Positions 20,134 through 28,918 of a stretch of DNA of 64,000 nt are shown here, piece by piece. Source of the stretch: Streptomyces cellulosae (GTDB lineage Bacteria > Actinomycetota > Actinomycetes > Streptomycetales > Streptomycetaceae); the NCBI RefSeq assembly GCF_000721105.1, contig NZ_JOEV01000019.1, positions 1 through 64,000 of the forward strand. The letters are read 5' to 3'. Numbering within the stretch: position 1 is the stretch's first letter; each line of letters begins with the position of its first letter. The translations under genes and the position numbers were made by a program. The notes beneath the pieces were generated by a model that was given only the letters and a program-made list of their open reading frames with translations, did not search any database and was not told the DNA's origin.

Positions 20134-21834
20134 TCAACGGACGGAGGCCGGCTCCCTCTCCTTCTCCTCCTCCTTTGCCCTTTCCTTCTCCGCTGCCGGC
20201 TGTTCGACCGGCTCGGTCGCCTTGCCGCGCGGGAGCAGCAGCGCGACGACCACCGTGCCGACGCCCAGGATCACCGCGCCGATCAGGCTGGTGTGGGCGA
20301 CCGCGTCGGAGAAGGAGGAGCCGACCGCGTCGGCCATCTGACGGGCACCCCGGGCGAGCTGGTCGGCCTGGCCCTTCAGCTGGGCCGCCTGCTGCGGGTC
20401 GGTCGCCCTGGCTGCCTGCGCGGCGGCCTTCCGGGCCTGCTCGGAGATGCCTTGCGCGACCCCGTATCCGGCGCCGACCGAGTCCTGGGCGGTGGTCAGG
20501 GCGGAGGCGGGGAGCTTGCTGCCGGCGGTGGCGTCGGTGAGGTGGCCGGAGTACGACGTGGCCAGCAGCGAACCGAGGATCGCGATGCCGAGCGAGCCGC
20601 CGAGTTCCAGCGAGGTGTCGTTCACCGCGCCGCCGACGCCCAGTTCGGACTCGGGGAAGGCCCCCATGATCGCGTCCGTGCAGGGCGAGAGGGCGAGCCC
20701 GATCGCGAGGCCCAGGATGGCGAGCGGGGCGACGAGATCGCCGTACGACGAACTCGCGTCGACCCGGGTGAGCAGCGCGAGGGCCGCCGTGCCGCCGACC
20801 ATGCCCGCGGTGACCGTGAACTTCATACCGACGCGCGGGGTGAGGTATCCGGTGAGGGCCGAGCCGACGAAGACCGCGCCGGCCAGCGGCAGCATGCGCA
20901 GTCCCGTCTGAAGGGCGCTGTAGCCGAGGACGAACTGGAGGTGCTGCGTGAGGTAGTAGAAGGCGCCGAAGACGGCGAGGAAGAACAGGGCCACGGCGAG
21001 GTTGGAGCCCGCGAACCGGCGGTCGGTGAAGCGCCGTACGTCCACGACCGGGCGCGGGTGGCGCAGCTCCCACACCACGAACAGCGTGAGTCCGACGCCC
21101 GCGACGACCGCGGCGGTGATCGCCTTGACACCCCAGCCGAAGTGCGGCCCCTCGATGATCATGTAGACCAGCGAGCCGATCCAGACGACGGACAGCAGCC
21201 CGCCGACGTAGTCGATCCGGCCCTTGTCGTGGGCCTTGGACGGCGGTACGAGGACCAGAGCGCCGACGACGGCGAGGGCGGCGACGGGGACGTTGATCAG
21301 GAACGTGGAGGTCCAGCTGCGGTGCTCAAGGAGCGCGCCCGCGAGCAACGGTCCGGCCGCGATCGCCAGACCCGCGGTCGCGGTCCACAGGGTGATCGCC
21401 TTGGCGCGTTCGGCGCGCGGGAAGGTGGCGGCGAGCAGGGAGAGCGTCGCGGGCATGATCATGGCCGCGCCGACGCCCATCACCGCGCGGGCCGCGATGA
21501 CCCCGGTGGAGCTGTCGACGAGGGATCCGGCGACGGCCCCCGACCCGAAGACGAACAGCCCGAGGATGAGGGCGCCGCGCCGGCTGTACTTGTCGCCGAT
21601 CGCGCCGAGCAGCAGCATCAGCGCCGCGTACGGGACGGTGTAGCCGTCGATGACCCACTGCAGGTCGGCGCTGGACAGACCCAGGTCGCGGGTCATGTCG
21701 GGCGCGGCGACGGTCAGTGCCGTGTTCGCCATCACGATGATCAGCAGGCTCAGGCACAGGACCAGAAGTGCCCACCAGCGCCGGGCGTAGGGGCGGTCCA
21801 TCCTTTCGACCGGTTCGTTCATGACGAGTCGCAT
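20134..21834 (-). CDS. DHA2-family MFS exporter
   Basis: A 566-residue major-facilitator drug:H+ antiporter with 14 expected membrane helices (EmrB/QacA type). Signature parts include WVIDGYTVPYAALMLLLGAIGDKYSRRGALI (motif A region) and AVMGVGAAMIMPATLSLL (motif C-like). The C-terminal third has an Ala/Gln-rich loop (AAQAARATDPQQAAQLKGQA) and a charged Glu/Lys-rich tail. ATG 21834 follows GAGGAAGG; ATG 21822 is an alternative. It is divergent from a TetR repressor with a palindrome between, the usual layout of a repressed efflux pump. Substrate unknown. Confidence 0.9.
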   Translation of the reverse strand: MRLVMNEPVERMDRPYARRWWALLVLCLSLLIIVMANTALTVAAPDMTRDLGLSSADLQWVIDGYTVPYAALMLLLGAIGDKYSRRGALILGLFVFGSGAVAGSLVDSSTGVIAARAVMGVGAAMIMPATLSLLAATFPRAERAKAITLWTATAGLAIAAGPLLAGALLEHRSWTSTFLINVPVAALAVVGALVLVPPSKAHDKGRIDYVGGLLSVVWIGSLVYMIIEGPHFGWGVKAITAAVVAGVGLTLFVVWELRHPRPVVDVRRFTDRRFAGSNLAVALFFLAVFGAFYYLTQHLQFVLGYSALQTGLRMLPLAGAVFVGSALTGYLTPRVGMKFTVTAGMVGGTAALALLTRVDASSSYGDLVAPLAILGLAIGLALSPCTDAIMGAFPESELGVGGAVNDTSLELGGSLGIAILGSLLATSYSGHLTDATAGSKLPASALTTAQDSVGAGYGVAQGISEQARKAAAQAARATDPQQAAQLKGQADQLARGARQMADAVGSSFSDAVAHTSLIGAVILGVGTVVVALLLPRGKATEPVEQPAAEKERAKEEEKEREPASVR

Positions 21835-21934
21835 GGGCGGGAGTCGCCTTCCTCGGAGTGTGTAACGGTGCGTACGTTGCCCTGAACTTGCTCAGTGCCG
21901 TGCAATTGCTCAACCATGTGCAATGTACGTCCAC

Positions 21935-21950
21935 TGCACAGCTCTGTGCA
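21935..21950. promoter_or_regulatory. TetR operator for the exporter
   Basis: TGCACAG and CTGTGCA are perfect arms around CT, between the divergent exporter and tetR. Partial half-sites (TGTGCA) recur at 21927-21933, so more than one dimer may bind. Confidence 0.7.
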
Positions 21951-22009
21951 AATAGAGGAGGTGAAGCCCTGGTGGAGGGACCACGAGCGCCCGTCGGGGG
22001 GCGTGCACA

Positions 22010-22624
22010 ATGGCAGCCATGAGCACGGGTATCACCAGTCGCGCCGACGCAAACCGGCGCCGCATCCTCGACGTCGCCCTCGCCGAGTTGCTGCGCGACC
22101 CCGACGCGTCCATGGACCAGATCGCCCGCGCGGCGGGGGTCGTACGACGGACCGTGTACGGCCACTTCCCCAGCCGTGAGGCGCTGGTCGGCACCCTCGT
22201 CGACGGTGCCGTGGAGTCGGTGGCGGCCGCGCACGCGGCGGGCCGGGACGGCGTGGAGGACCCGGCGGAGGCGGTGGCCCGCTCGGTGCTGGCGGTCTGG
22301 GAGGTCGCCGACCGCTATCGCATCCTGGTCGCGCTCGCCCAGCGCAGCGTGGCCATGGAGGGCATCCGCGACCGGCTCACCCCGGTCCGGCAGGCCAGTG
22401 TCGAACTGCTGCGCCAGGGGCTGGAGGCGGGCGTCTTCGACTCCCCGCTGCCGGCGCCGGCGCTGGCGTATGTGCACGAGCAGACGGTGATCGCCCTGAT
22501 GGAGGCGGTGAACGACGGCCTGCTGAACGCGGAGGAGGCGGGCCGCTCGGCCGCGGTCACCGTACTGACCGCGGCGGGCGTGCCCGCCTCCGTGGCCACC
22601 GAGCTGGTGGCGAAGCTGGGGTGA
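22010..22624 (+). CDS. TetR-family regulator of the exporter
   Basis: A 204-residue TetR repressor. HTH: RRILDVALAELLRDPDASMD followed by QIARAAGVVRRTVYGHFPSREALV; the remainder is a ligand pocket with the C-terminal pattern seen in repressors of DHA2 pumps. ATG 22010 follows a run of G (GTCGGGGGG) at 8 bases; ATG 22019 is possible. It probably represses the divergent exporter until a toxic compound binds. Confidence 0.88.
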   Translation: MAAMSTGITSRADANRRRILDVALAELLRDPDASMDQIARAAGVVRRTVYGHFPSREALVGTLVDGAVESVAAAHAAGRDGVEDPAEAVARSVLAVWEVADRYRILVALAQRSVAMEGIRDRLTPVRQASVELLRQGLEAGVFDSPLPAPALAYVHEQTVIALMEAVNDGLLNAEEAGRSAAVTVLTAAGVPASVATELVAKLG

Positions 22625-22687
22625 AGAAAGGTGGACCGGGCGGCTGAGACACGGGGGAGCACTCAGCCGCCCGGAGTCGACGGACCG

Positions 22688-22990
22688 GGCCCGGGTTCAG
22701 GCTCCGGGCCCGGCCGGCTGGGAGCGCCTGCCGGCCGGACGAGGCACCCGGCGGCCCGACTGGGCGCGAAGCGTCTGCCGACCCGGCGGGACGAGCCCGA
22801 GTCCAGGCTCTGGGCCCGGCCCGGACGGAAACGCCTGCCGGTCGGGGGCGAGGCGTCTGCCGACCCGGCCGGGCACCGCCCGCCACACGCAGGACACGAG
22901 GCCCTCAGACGCCAGCCCCGGCCGGGACGAGCCCGGGTTCAGGCTCCGGGCCCGGCCCGGCCGGGAGCGCTTGCCGGTCGGGGGCGAGGC
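22688..22990 (-). repeat. three diverged ~60-bp GC-rich repeats after dctA
   Basis: This gene-free stretch between tetR and dctA holds three related units at 22688-22745, 22795-22854 and 22930-22990. Each starts GCCCGGGTTCAGGCTC or GCCCGAGTCCAGGCTC, continues CGGGCCCGGC and ends near GGGGCGAGGC. They contain CCGGGCCCGG palindromes and so can fold into hairpins. They directly follow the dctA stop and may act as an extended 3' end. Confidence 0.75.
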
Positions 22991-22992
22991 CG

Positions 22993-24384
22993 TCAGGCCT
23001 TGGCCAGTTCCTTCTCGCCGCCCTGTTCGGGGAGTTCGGCGTGGATGTCGTCACCGTCGTCGTGGCCGTCGTCGAGGAGGGTCGTCTCGTCGAAGGGGAT
23101 CTGGCCGGCGAGCACCTGGTCGACGCGCTCGCGGTCGATCTCCTTGGTCCAGGTGCCGATCAGGACCGTGGCGACGGCGTTGCCCGCGAAGTTGGTCAGG
23201 GCGCGCGCCTCGCTCATGAAGCGGTCGATGCCGACGATCAGGCCGATGCCGTCCACCAGGGCGGGCTTGTGCGACTGCAGGCCGCCGGCCAGGGTCGCCA
23301 TGCCCGCGCCGGTGACACCGGCCGCGCCCTTGGAGGCGACGAACAGGAAGAGCAGCAGCGGGATCTGCTCGCCGATCGACATCGGCGTACCCATGGCGTC
23401 GGCGATGAACAGGGACGCCATGGTCATGTAGATCATGGTGCCGTCGAGGTTGAAGGAGTAGCCGGTCGGGACGGTGATGCCGACCACCGGCTTGCTGACG
23501 CCCAGGTGCTCCATCTTCGCGATGAGCCGCGGCAGCGCCGACTCCGAGGACGAGGTGGACAGGATCAGCAGGAACTCACGGCCCAGGTACTTGAAGAGCG
23601 TGAGGATGTTCAGCCCCGCGATCACCCGCAGCATGACGCCGAGCACGATGAAGACGAACAGGAAACAGGTGACGTAGAAGCCGAGCATCAGGACCGCGAG
23701 GCTCTTGAGCGCGTCGACGCCCGCGGAACCGACCACGGCGGCCATGGCGCCGAACGCGCCGACCGGGGCGGCCCACATCACCATCGCGAGGATGCGGAAG
23801 ACGAGCCGCTGGATGTGCTCGACACCGCGCAGGACCGGCTGTCCGGCCGGACCCATGGCCTGCAGCGCGAAGCCGGCCAGCAGGGCGATCAGCAGGGTCT
23901 GCAGCACCTCGCCCTCGGTGAAGGCGGAGACGATCGTCGTCGGGATGATGCCGAGCAGGAAGGTGGTGGTGTCCTTGGCCTCCCCGTCGATCTGGGCGTG
24001 ACCGGCGTCCTTGATCGCGTCGGTGACCGCGAGACCCGTGCCCGGCTCCAGGATGTTGCCGACGACCAGGCCGATGCCCAGCGCGACCAACGACATGATC
24101 GTGAAGTAGAGCAGCGCGATACCGCCGACCGCACCGACCTTGGCGGCCTTGCGCACCGAGCCGATGCCCAGCACGATCGTGCAGAAGATGATCGGCGAGA
24201 TCATCATCTTGATCAGGTTCACGAAGCCCGTGCCGATGGGCTTGAGCTCGACCGCGAAATCGGGCGCGGCCAGACCGACGGCGATGCCGATGGCGACCGC
24301 GACGATCACCGCGATGTAGAGGTAGTGGGTGCGGTCCCGCTTGGCTTTGGGTGCGGCAGGTGCCGTATGGGCTGCGCTGGTCAC
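22993..24384 (-). CDS. dctA: C4-dicarboxylate:cation symporter DctA
   Basis: A 463-residue DAACS-family transporter that imports succinate, fumarate and malate with cations. Family motifs are visible: IKMMISPIIFCTIVLGIGS, LILSTSSSESALPRLI (the Ser-rich re-entrant loop), GYSFNLDGTMIYMTMASLFIADAMG and a C-terminal NAVATVLIGTWTKEID. The tail is acidic. GTG 24384 was chosen because AAGGAGGG stands 5-7 bases before it; the frame is open to 24432. A divergent DcuS/DcuR-like two-component system next door is the probable regulator. Confidence 0.93.
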   Translation of the reverse strand: MTSAAHTAPAAPKAKRDRTHYLYIAVIVAVAIGIAVGLAAPDFAVELKPIGTGFVNLIKMMISPIIFCTIVLGIGSVRKAAKVGAVGGIALLYFTIMSLVALGIGLVVGNILEPGTGLAVTDAIKDAGHAQIDGEAKDTTTFLLGIIPTTIVSAFTEGEVLQTLLIALLAGFALQAMGPAGQPVLRGVEHIQRLVFRILAMVMWAAPVGAFGAMAAVVGSAGVDALKSLAVLMLGFYVTCFLFVFIVLGVMLRVIAGLNILTLFKYLGREFLLILSTSSSESALPRLIAKMEHLGVSKPVVGITVPTGYSFNLDGTMIYMTMASLFIADAMGTPMSIGEQIPLLLFLFVASKGAAGVTGAGMATLAGGLQSHKPALVDGIGLIVGIDRFMSEARALTNFAGNAVATVLIGTWTKEIDRERVDQVLAGQIPFDETTLLDDGHDDGDDIHAELPEQGGEKELAKA

Positions 24385-24561
24385 GGTGGCCCTCCTTGAC
24401 GACGTCGTCGGCATCACCGGCGTGCGGCTCACGTCCGGGGGAACTGGCTGGGGTTACTGCGGGTTCTGCATGGGGGGATGCGGTGACTATCTCCCGTCGT
24501 GTGAGGGCGGTCACCCTTCCGTTCATTTAGTTCACAATCAGCCAAGGGGCAGACTGACGGC

Positions 24562-26238
24562 ATGCACGCCCCCCGTGTCCCTACTCCCCGCAGCCTGGCC
24601 GGTCAGCTCTTCGCCATGCAGGCCGTGCTGATAGCGGTCGTGGTGGCCGGATACGCGCTGTTCACGTACGTCAGCGACCGCAGCCAGGCCGAGGAGGCGG
24701 CCACCCGCCAGGCCACGGCGGTGGCCCGCTCGGTGGCCGATTCCCCCTCCGTCCGGGCCGCGATCCGCACCCCCGACCCCTCGGCGGAGCTCCAGCCGTA
24801 CGCGCTGCAGGTGATGCGCGACACCGAGGTCGACTTCATCACGATCATGAACCCGCAGCGCATCCGCTGGACCCACCCCGTCGAGGACCAGATCGGCCAG
24901 AAGTTCCGCGGCCACATCGGCGGCGCGCTGGAAGGCAGGACGTTCACCGAGACGTACGCGGGCACCCTCGGCCCGTCGGTCCGCGCGGTCACCCCGATCG
25001 AGGACAACGGCAGGGTCGTGGGCCTGGTCAGCGCCGGCATCAGGGTCAAGGTGATCACCGAGCGGGTCCAGGACCAGCTGACGGCCCTGCTCGGTGTCCC
25101 GGTCGGCGCGCTCACGCTCGGCGCCATCGGCACGTACGTCATCAACGCCCGCCTGCGCCGCCACACCCACAACATGAACGCCAGCGAGCTCAGCCGGATG
25201 CACGACTACCACCAGGCCGCGCTGCACGCGGTGCGGGAGGGGTTGCTGATGCTGGACGGGCAGTACCGGGTAGCGCTGATCAACGACGGCGGACGGGAGT
25301 TGCTGGGCGTGACCTCGGAGGCGGACGTGGTGGGCCGCTCGGTCGCGGAACTCGGCCTGCCCGCCCCCCTCACCGGGGCGCTGCTGGCGTCCGAGCCGCG
25401 GGTGGACGAGGTGCATCTGACGGCGGACCGGGTGCTGGTGATCAACACCTCCCCGGTGTCGGGAGGCGAACGCCGGGGGACGGTGGTGACCCTGCGCGAT
25501 GTCACCGAACTCCAGGCCCTCATGGGCGAGTTGGACTCGGAGCGCGGCTTCACCCAGGCGCTGCGCTCACAGGCGCACGAGGCGGCGAACCGTCTCCACA
25601 CGGTCGTCTCGCTGATCGAACTGGACCGCGCGGAGGAGGCGGTGGAGTTCGCCACCGCCGAACTGGAGCTGGCGCAGGCGCTCACCGACCAGGTGGTGGC
25701 GGCGGTGAGCGAACCGGTGCTGGCGGCCCTGTTGCTGGGCAAGACGGCACAGGCGAACGAGCGGGGCGTGGAGCTGGTGGTGTCGGAGGACAGCCGGCTC
25801 GACGACGGGCTGCTGCCGAAGTCGCTGTCCTCCCGTGACCTGGTCACCATCCTCGGCAACCTGATCGACAACGCGGTGGACGCGGCACAGGGGAGCCTGC
25901 GCGGGAGGGTGACGGTGACCGCGTACACCGAGGGCGAGGCGAACGGCCGGCTGGTCCTGCGCGTCTCGGACACGGGGGCGGGTGTGGACCCGGCGCACGC
26001 CGAGGCGGTGTTCCTGCGGGGCTTCTCGACGAAGCCGGCGGGGCCGGGCGGGCGCGGGCTCGGCCTGGCCCTCGTACGGCAGGCGGTGACCCGGCACGAG
26101 GGGTCCCTGAGGGTCGCGGAGGCCGACGGCGGCGGGGCGGAGTTCGAGGTACGGCTGCCGTTGCGGGACGGGGCCGAAGCGGAGCGGGTGTCCGAGGGCG
26201 CGGTAACGGCGGGCCCGGTTTCTGGAGGCGACGCATGA
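24562..26238 (+). CDS. DcuS/CitA-type sensor histidine kinase
   Basis: A 558-residue membrane kinase. The first membrane helix is FAMQAVLIAVVVAGYALFTYV, a ~130-residue extracytoplasmic PAS-like sensor follows (DTEVDFITIMNPQRIRWTHP), then a second helix (LLGVPVGALTLGAIGTYVI), a cytoplasmic PAS (LLMLDGQYRVALIND), the phospho-acceptor His in SQAHEAANRLHTVVSLIEL, and the ATPase boxes NLIDNAVDA, DTGAGVDP and GRGLGLALV. This layout is that of citrate/C4-dicarboxylate sensors. It lies divergent to dctA and overlaps its regulator by ATGA. Confidence 0.92.
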   Translation: MHAPRVPTPRSLAGQLFAMQAVLIAVVVAGYALFTYVSDRSQAEEAATRQATAVARSVADSPSVRAAIRTPDPSAELQPYALQVMRDTEVDFITIMNPQRIRWTHPVEDQIGQKFRGHIGGALEGRTFTETYAGTLGPSVRAVTPIEDNGRVVGLVSAGIRVKVITERVQDQLTALLGVPVGALTLGAIGTYVINARLRRHTHNMNASELSRMHDYHQAALHAVREGLLMLDGQYRVALINDGGRELLGVTSEADVVGRSVAELGLPAPLTGALLASEPRVDEVHLTADRVLVINTSPVSGGERRGTVVTLRDVTELQALMGELDSERGFTQALRSQAHEAANRLHTVVSLIELDRAEEAVEFATAELELAQALTDQVVAAVSEPVLAALLLGKTAQANERGVELVVSEDSRLDDGLLPKSLSSRDLVTILGNLIDNAVDAAQGSLRGRVTVTAYTEGEANGRLVLRVSDTGAGVDPAHAEAVFLRGFSTKPAGPGGRGLGLALVRQAVTRHEGSLRVAEADGGGAEFEVRLPLRDGAEAERVSEGAVTAGPVSGGDA

Positions 26239-26948
26239 CGACGAGCGAGCAGCAGCCGGCCATCCGGGTCCTGGTGGTGGAGGACGACCCGGTCGCCGCC
26301 GACGCCCACGTCATGTACGTCGACCGGGTCCCCGGCTTCACGGCCGTCGGCAAGGCGCACACCGGTGCGGAGGCGCGGCGCGCGCTGGAACGTACGCCGG
26401 TGGACCTGCTGCTGCTGGACCTGCATCTGCCGGACGTGCACGGCCTGCAACTGGCGCGCTCGCTGCGAGCGGCGGGGCATCAGGCGGACGTCATAGCGGT
26501 GACGTCGGCGCGGGACCTGACGGTGGTGCGGGAGGGGGTCTCGCTGGGGGTCGTCCAGTACGTACTGAAGCCGTTCACCTTCGCGACGCTGCGGGACCGG
26601 CTGGTCAGATACGCCGAGTTCCACGCGGCGGCCGGCGAGGCGAGCGGGCAGGACGAGGTGGACAGAGCCCTGGCGACGCTGCGGGCACCGGGGCCGGCGG
26701 CGTTGCCCAAGGGATTGAGCGGACCGACGCTGGAGCGCGTCACCGGCGCCCTGCGCGACGCGCAGGAGGGCCTGACGGCGGCCCGGATCGCTCAGGCCGT
26801 GGGCATCTCCCGGATAACGGCCCGCCGCTATCTGGAGCACCTGGTGGAGGCGGGGCGGGCGGAACGGGCCCCGGTGTACGGGCAGGTGGGGCGGCCGGAA
26901 CTGGTGTACCGGTGGGTGCGGGGGGCTGTGGGGCGGGGGCGTCACTGA
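26235..26948 (+). CDS. CitB/DcuR-type response regulator
   Basis: A 237-residue response regulator. The receiver domain has VLVVEDDP (acidic pocket), the phospho-acceptor Asp in LLLLDLHLPD (~residue 59) and the Lys in YVLKPF. The C-terminal DNA-binding part is the CitB-type HTH (LTAARIAQAVGISRITARRY). It is translationally coupled to the kinase by an ATGA overlap. It probably activates dctA when C4-dicarboxylates are sensed. Confidence 0.92.
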   Translation: MTTSEQQPAIRVLVVEDDPVAADAHVMYVDRVPGFTAVGKAHTGAEARRALERTPVDLLLLDLHLPDVHGLQLARSLRAAGHQADVIAVTSARDLTVVREGVSLGVVQYVLKPFTFATLRDRLVRYAEFHAAAGEASGQDEVDRALATLRAPGPAALPKGLSGPTLERVTGALRDAQEGLTAARIAQAVGISRITARRYLEHLVEAGRAERAPVYGQVGRPELVYRWVRGAVGRGRH

Positions 26949-27288
26949 CGTCGGCTCGTCGGGATGAATGCGCGACCGCACACCGCCGGGGGAAGCCCGT
27001 CGCTGGGCCGCGTGGTGGTCGTGTCTCGTGGTGTGGTCGCCAGCCCAGGGCAGCGCGGCGGATCCGCTGATCATGGAAGCGACGGAAGATGAGCGAGGCC
27101 GCCGTGGAGCCCGAGGGGCAGGACACGGAGAGTGATCTCGGTTGCCTGACCAGTGAGCGTCTGGCGAAAGTGGGTGTTGCGTTGTGACCCGGCAGGCCGG
27201 GGCGCTGCACCTTCCACGACCTGAACACAGCACCGCTGACGCGCATCGCCGAGCGGTGGATCAGGCCCGACGAACAGGAGCCGAAACC
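26949..27288 (+). pseudogene. likely remnant of an ArsR-type regulator upstream of the VOC gene
   Basis: A frame on the plus strand ends TAPLTRIAERWIRPDEQEPK then Pro, and its TGA overlaps the VOC start by ATGA, as expected of a coupled upstream gene. A short open piece from ATG near 27090 (MSEAAVEPEGQDTESDLGCL then TSERLAKVGVAL) could be its N-terminus. The HTH between them is missing and the frames do not join. The C-terminal pattern resembles ArsR regulators found before VOC/START genes. Tentative; the rest of the stretch shows nothing. Confidence 0.35.
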
Positions 27289-27675
27289 ATGAGGATCCAC
27301 CTGTCCAGCGTCTTCGTCGACGACCAGGACAAGGCCCTGCGCTTCTACACCGAGGTGCTGGGCTTCGTGAAGAAGGCCGAGGTCCCGCTGGGCGAGGACC
27401 GGTGGCTGACCGTCGTCTCGCCGGAGGACCCCGACGGGACCGAACTGCTGCTGGAGCCCGCCGGCCACCCCGCGGTGAAGCCGTACCGGGACGCCCTGCT
27501 CAACGACGGCATCCCGGCCACCGCCTTCGCCGTGGACGACGTGCACGCGGAGTTCAACCGGCTGCGCGGACTCGGGGTGCGGTTCACCCAGAAGCCGCTG
27601 GAGATGGGCTCGGTCACCACGGCGGTACTGGACGACACCTGCGGCAACCTGATCCAGATCGTGCATCAGGCGTAG
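27289..27675 (+). CDS. VOC-family (glyoxalase-like) protein
   Basis: A 128-residue vicinal-oxygen-chelate protein with two beta-alpha-beta-beta-beta modules: IHLSSVFVDDQDKALRFYTE and, later, DDVHAEFNRLRGLGVRFTQK ending DDTCGNLIQIVHQA. Metal ligands of VOC enzymes are usually an N-terminal His (here near residue 4), an internal Glu (ELLLEP, ~57) and a C-terminal Glu/Gln (QIVHQA). The substrate is unknown; such proteins include resistance proteins and dioxygenase-like enzymes. AGGAG stands 8 bases before ATG 27289. Confidence 0.85.
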   Translation: MRIHLSSVFVDDQDKALRFYTEVLGFVKKAEVPLGEDRWLTVVSPEDPDGTELLLEPAGHPAVKPYRDALLNDGIPATAFAVDDVHAEFNRLRGLGVRFTQKPLEMGSVTTAVLDDTCGNLIQIVHQA

Positions 27676-28113
27676 GGCGCTCACCGGGCTTCCCCGGATC
27701 CCGCCCGACACCCGGGAGAGGGGGACCGTTCGGTTTGCGCCGCGGGTTCTTCTCGTTCACCTGGCCGATCGCCGCGTCCGTCACGACGTACACATCTTCG
27801 AGGTCCGCCCGCACGGGCGAGACCTGTGACGTCCCGCCGGGGACCGACCGGCGCGACGTGGCGCACGTCCGGCATCGGCGGACGTGCGCGCATATGCCTC
27901 TCTACCTTGCCATTCGCCTCGTGCGGGAAAGCCGCACGCCTCCCGGATGCCCGCCCGGGCGGGCATCCCCCGCCCGCGCCCCCCATCCCAGCAGTCCGAC
28001 GAACGATCTTCGGCCACTCCGAACCCACGGCCGAAACCGTATGTTCCTACAATCCGTGATCCTGGCCGAACTGAACGTAGTCACCGCACCCCCAGGCCCC
28101 TAACTTGTGGCCC
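27676..28113. other. gene-free stretch rich in hairpins
   Basis: No gene was supported. Three strong inverted repeats are present: 27861-27889 (11-bp arms GCGCACGTCCG, 7-base loop), 27921-27937 (GTGCGG, 5-base loop, CCGCAC) and 27945-27968 (a 24-bp perfect palindrome starting GGATGCCCGCCC). They may terminate the VOC transcript or regulate the following XRE gene. Confidence 0.55.
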
Positions 28114-28827
28114 GTGCGCCGTCCCCCACAGCCGAATCCGCCCAGTCCGCCGCCTCCCCCGTTCGACGCCCCCGCGGCCCGCCGCCTGCGGACCGCTCTC
28201 GGAATGGCACCCGAGCACGTCGCCCACGACCTGCGTGCCTCGTACGGGCTCCCCTACGTCTCCCCCGCCCTCGTGATCGCCTGGGAACGCGGGATCACCT
28301 CCCCCGACCACTGCGAACTCACCGCCCTCGCGTGCGCGTTGTGGTGCGCCCCCGATGACCTCATCGGCAGACCGCGCACCCTGCGCCAGCACCGGCTCTC
28401 CCGCGGGTTCGCGGCCGAGGACGTGGCCCGCGCCGTCGGGCTCGAACTGCTTGTCTACCTCGCCATGGAGGAGCACGACGAGTGGCGCGGAACCGACCGT
28501 CAGTCGTCCGCGCTGGCCGATCTGCTGGAGCTGACGCTGCCCGATCTCATCGCCGTCACCGGCCGGGAGCCGAAACTCGCCGAGCTGCTGCGCCACGCCG
28601 TGACCTCGCGGTGGCAGGCGTACGTCCGTCCGGTCGGGAAGATCGTGCCGCTGGGCCGACGGCTCCTGGAGGACACCCTCCACACACTGCACCGGCAGTA
28701 CCAGCGGCAGACGGTGGCCGCCCTCAGCCGGGGCGGTGGCGGAAGCGAGGCCGGTGAGAGCGGCCAGGACTTCCTCGACCGGGTGATCGACCACTTCTGG
28801 ACCACGGTCCAGAACAGCACCGGCTAG
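28114..28827 (+). CDS. XRE-type HTH protein
   Basis: A 237-residue protein with a Pro-rich N-terminus (RRPPQPNPPSPPPPPFDAP) and an HTH that resembles Cro/C1-type domains twice: RLRTALGMAPEHVAHDLRAS with VSPALVIAWERG, and LSRGFAAEDVARAVGLE. The C-terminal half is helical without a known domain. It is a type seen often in Streptomyces, without assigned function. GTG 28114 was preferred over TTG 28105 because the product then begins MRRP, but neither has a strong ribosome site. Confidence 0.75.
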   Translation: MRRPPQPNPPSPPPPPFDAPAARRLRTALGMAPEHVAHDLRASYGLPYVSPALVIAWERGITSPDHCELTALACALWCAPDDLIGRPRTLRQHRLSRGFAAEDVARAVGLELLVYLAMEEHDEWRGTDRQSSALADLLELTLPDLIAVTGREPKLAELLRHAVTSRWQAYVRPVGKIVPLGRRLLEDTLHTLHRQYQRQTVAALSRGGGGSEAGESGQDFLDRVIDHFWTTVQNSTG

Positions 28828-28918
28828 CGGACACCCGTGCGGGGCGCCCCAGAAGACCGCACACCCCCTGCGGGCCGCCCCAGAAGACCGCACACCCCCT
28901 GCGGGCCGCCCTAGAAGA
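28827..28918 (-). repeat. 31-bp tandem repeat at the pfkA stop
   Basis: Two near-identical 31-bp units (28857-28887 and 28888-28918), each CCGCACACCCCCTGCGGGCC followed by GCCC-C/T-AGAAGA, and a diverged third unit (about 28827-28856). The unit at 28888 includes the pfkA stop codon, so the array looks like duplications of the gene's 3' end. Each unit can form a small GC-rich hairpin. Confidence 0.85.

Noticed and set aside
20293..21885. Long plus-strand frames opposite the exporter and other genes
   Set aside because: They are Arg/Gly/Ala-rich shadows common in high-GC DNA, without domains or ribosome sites.
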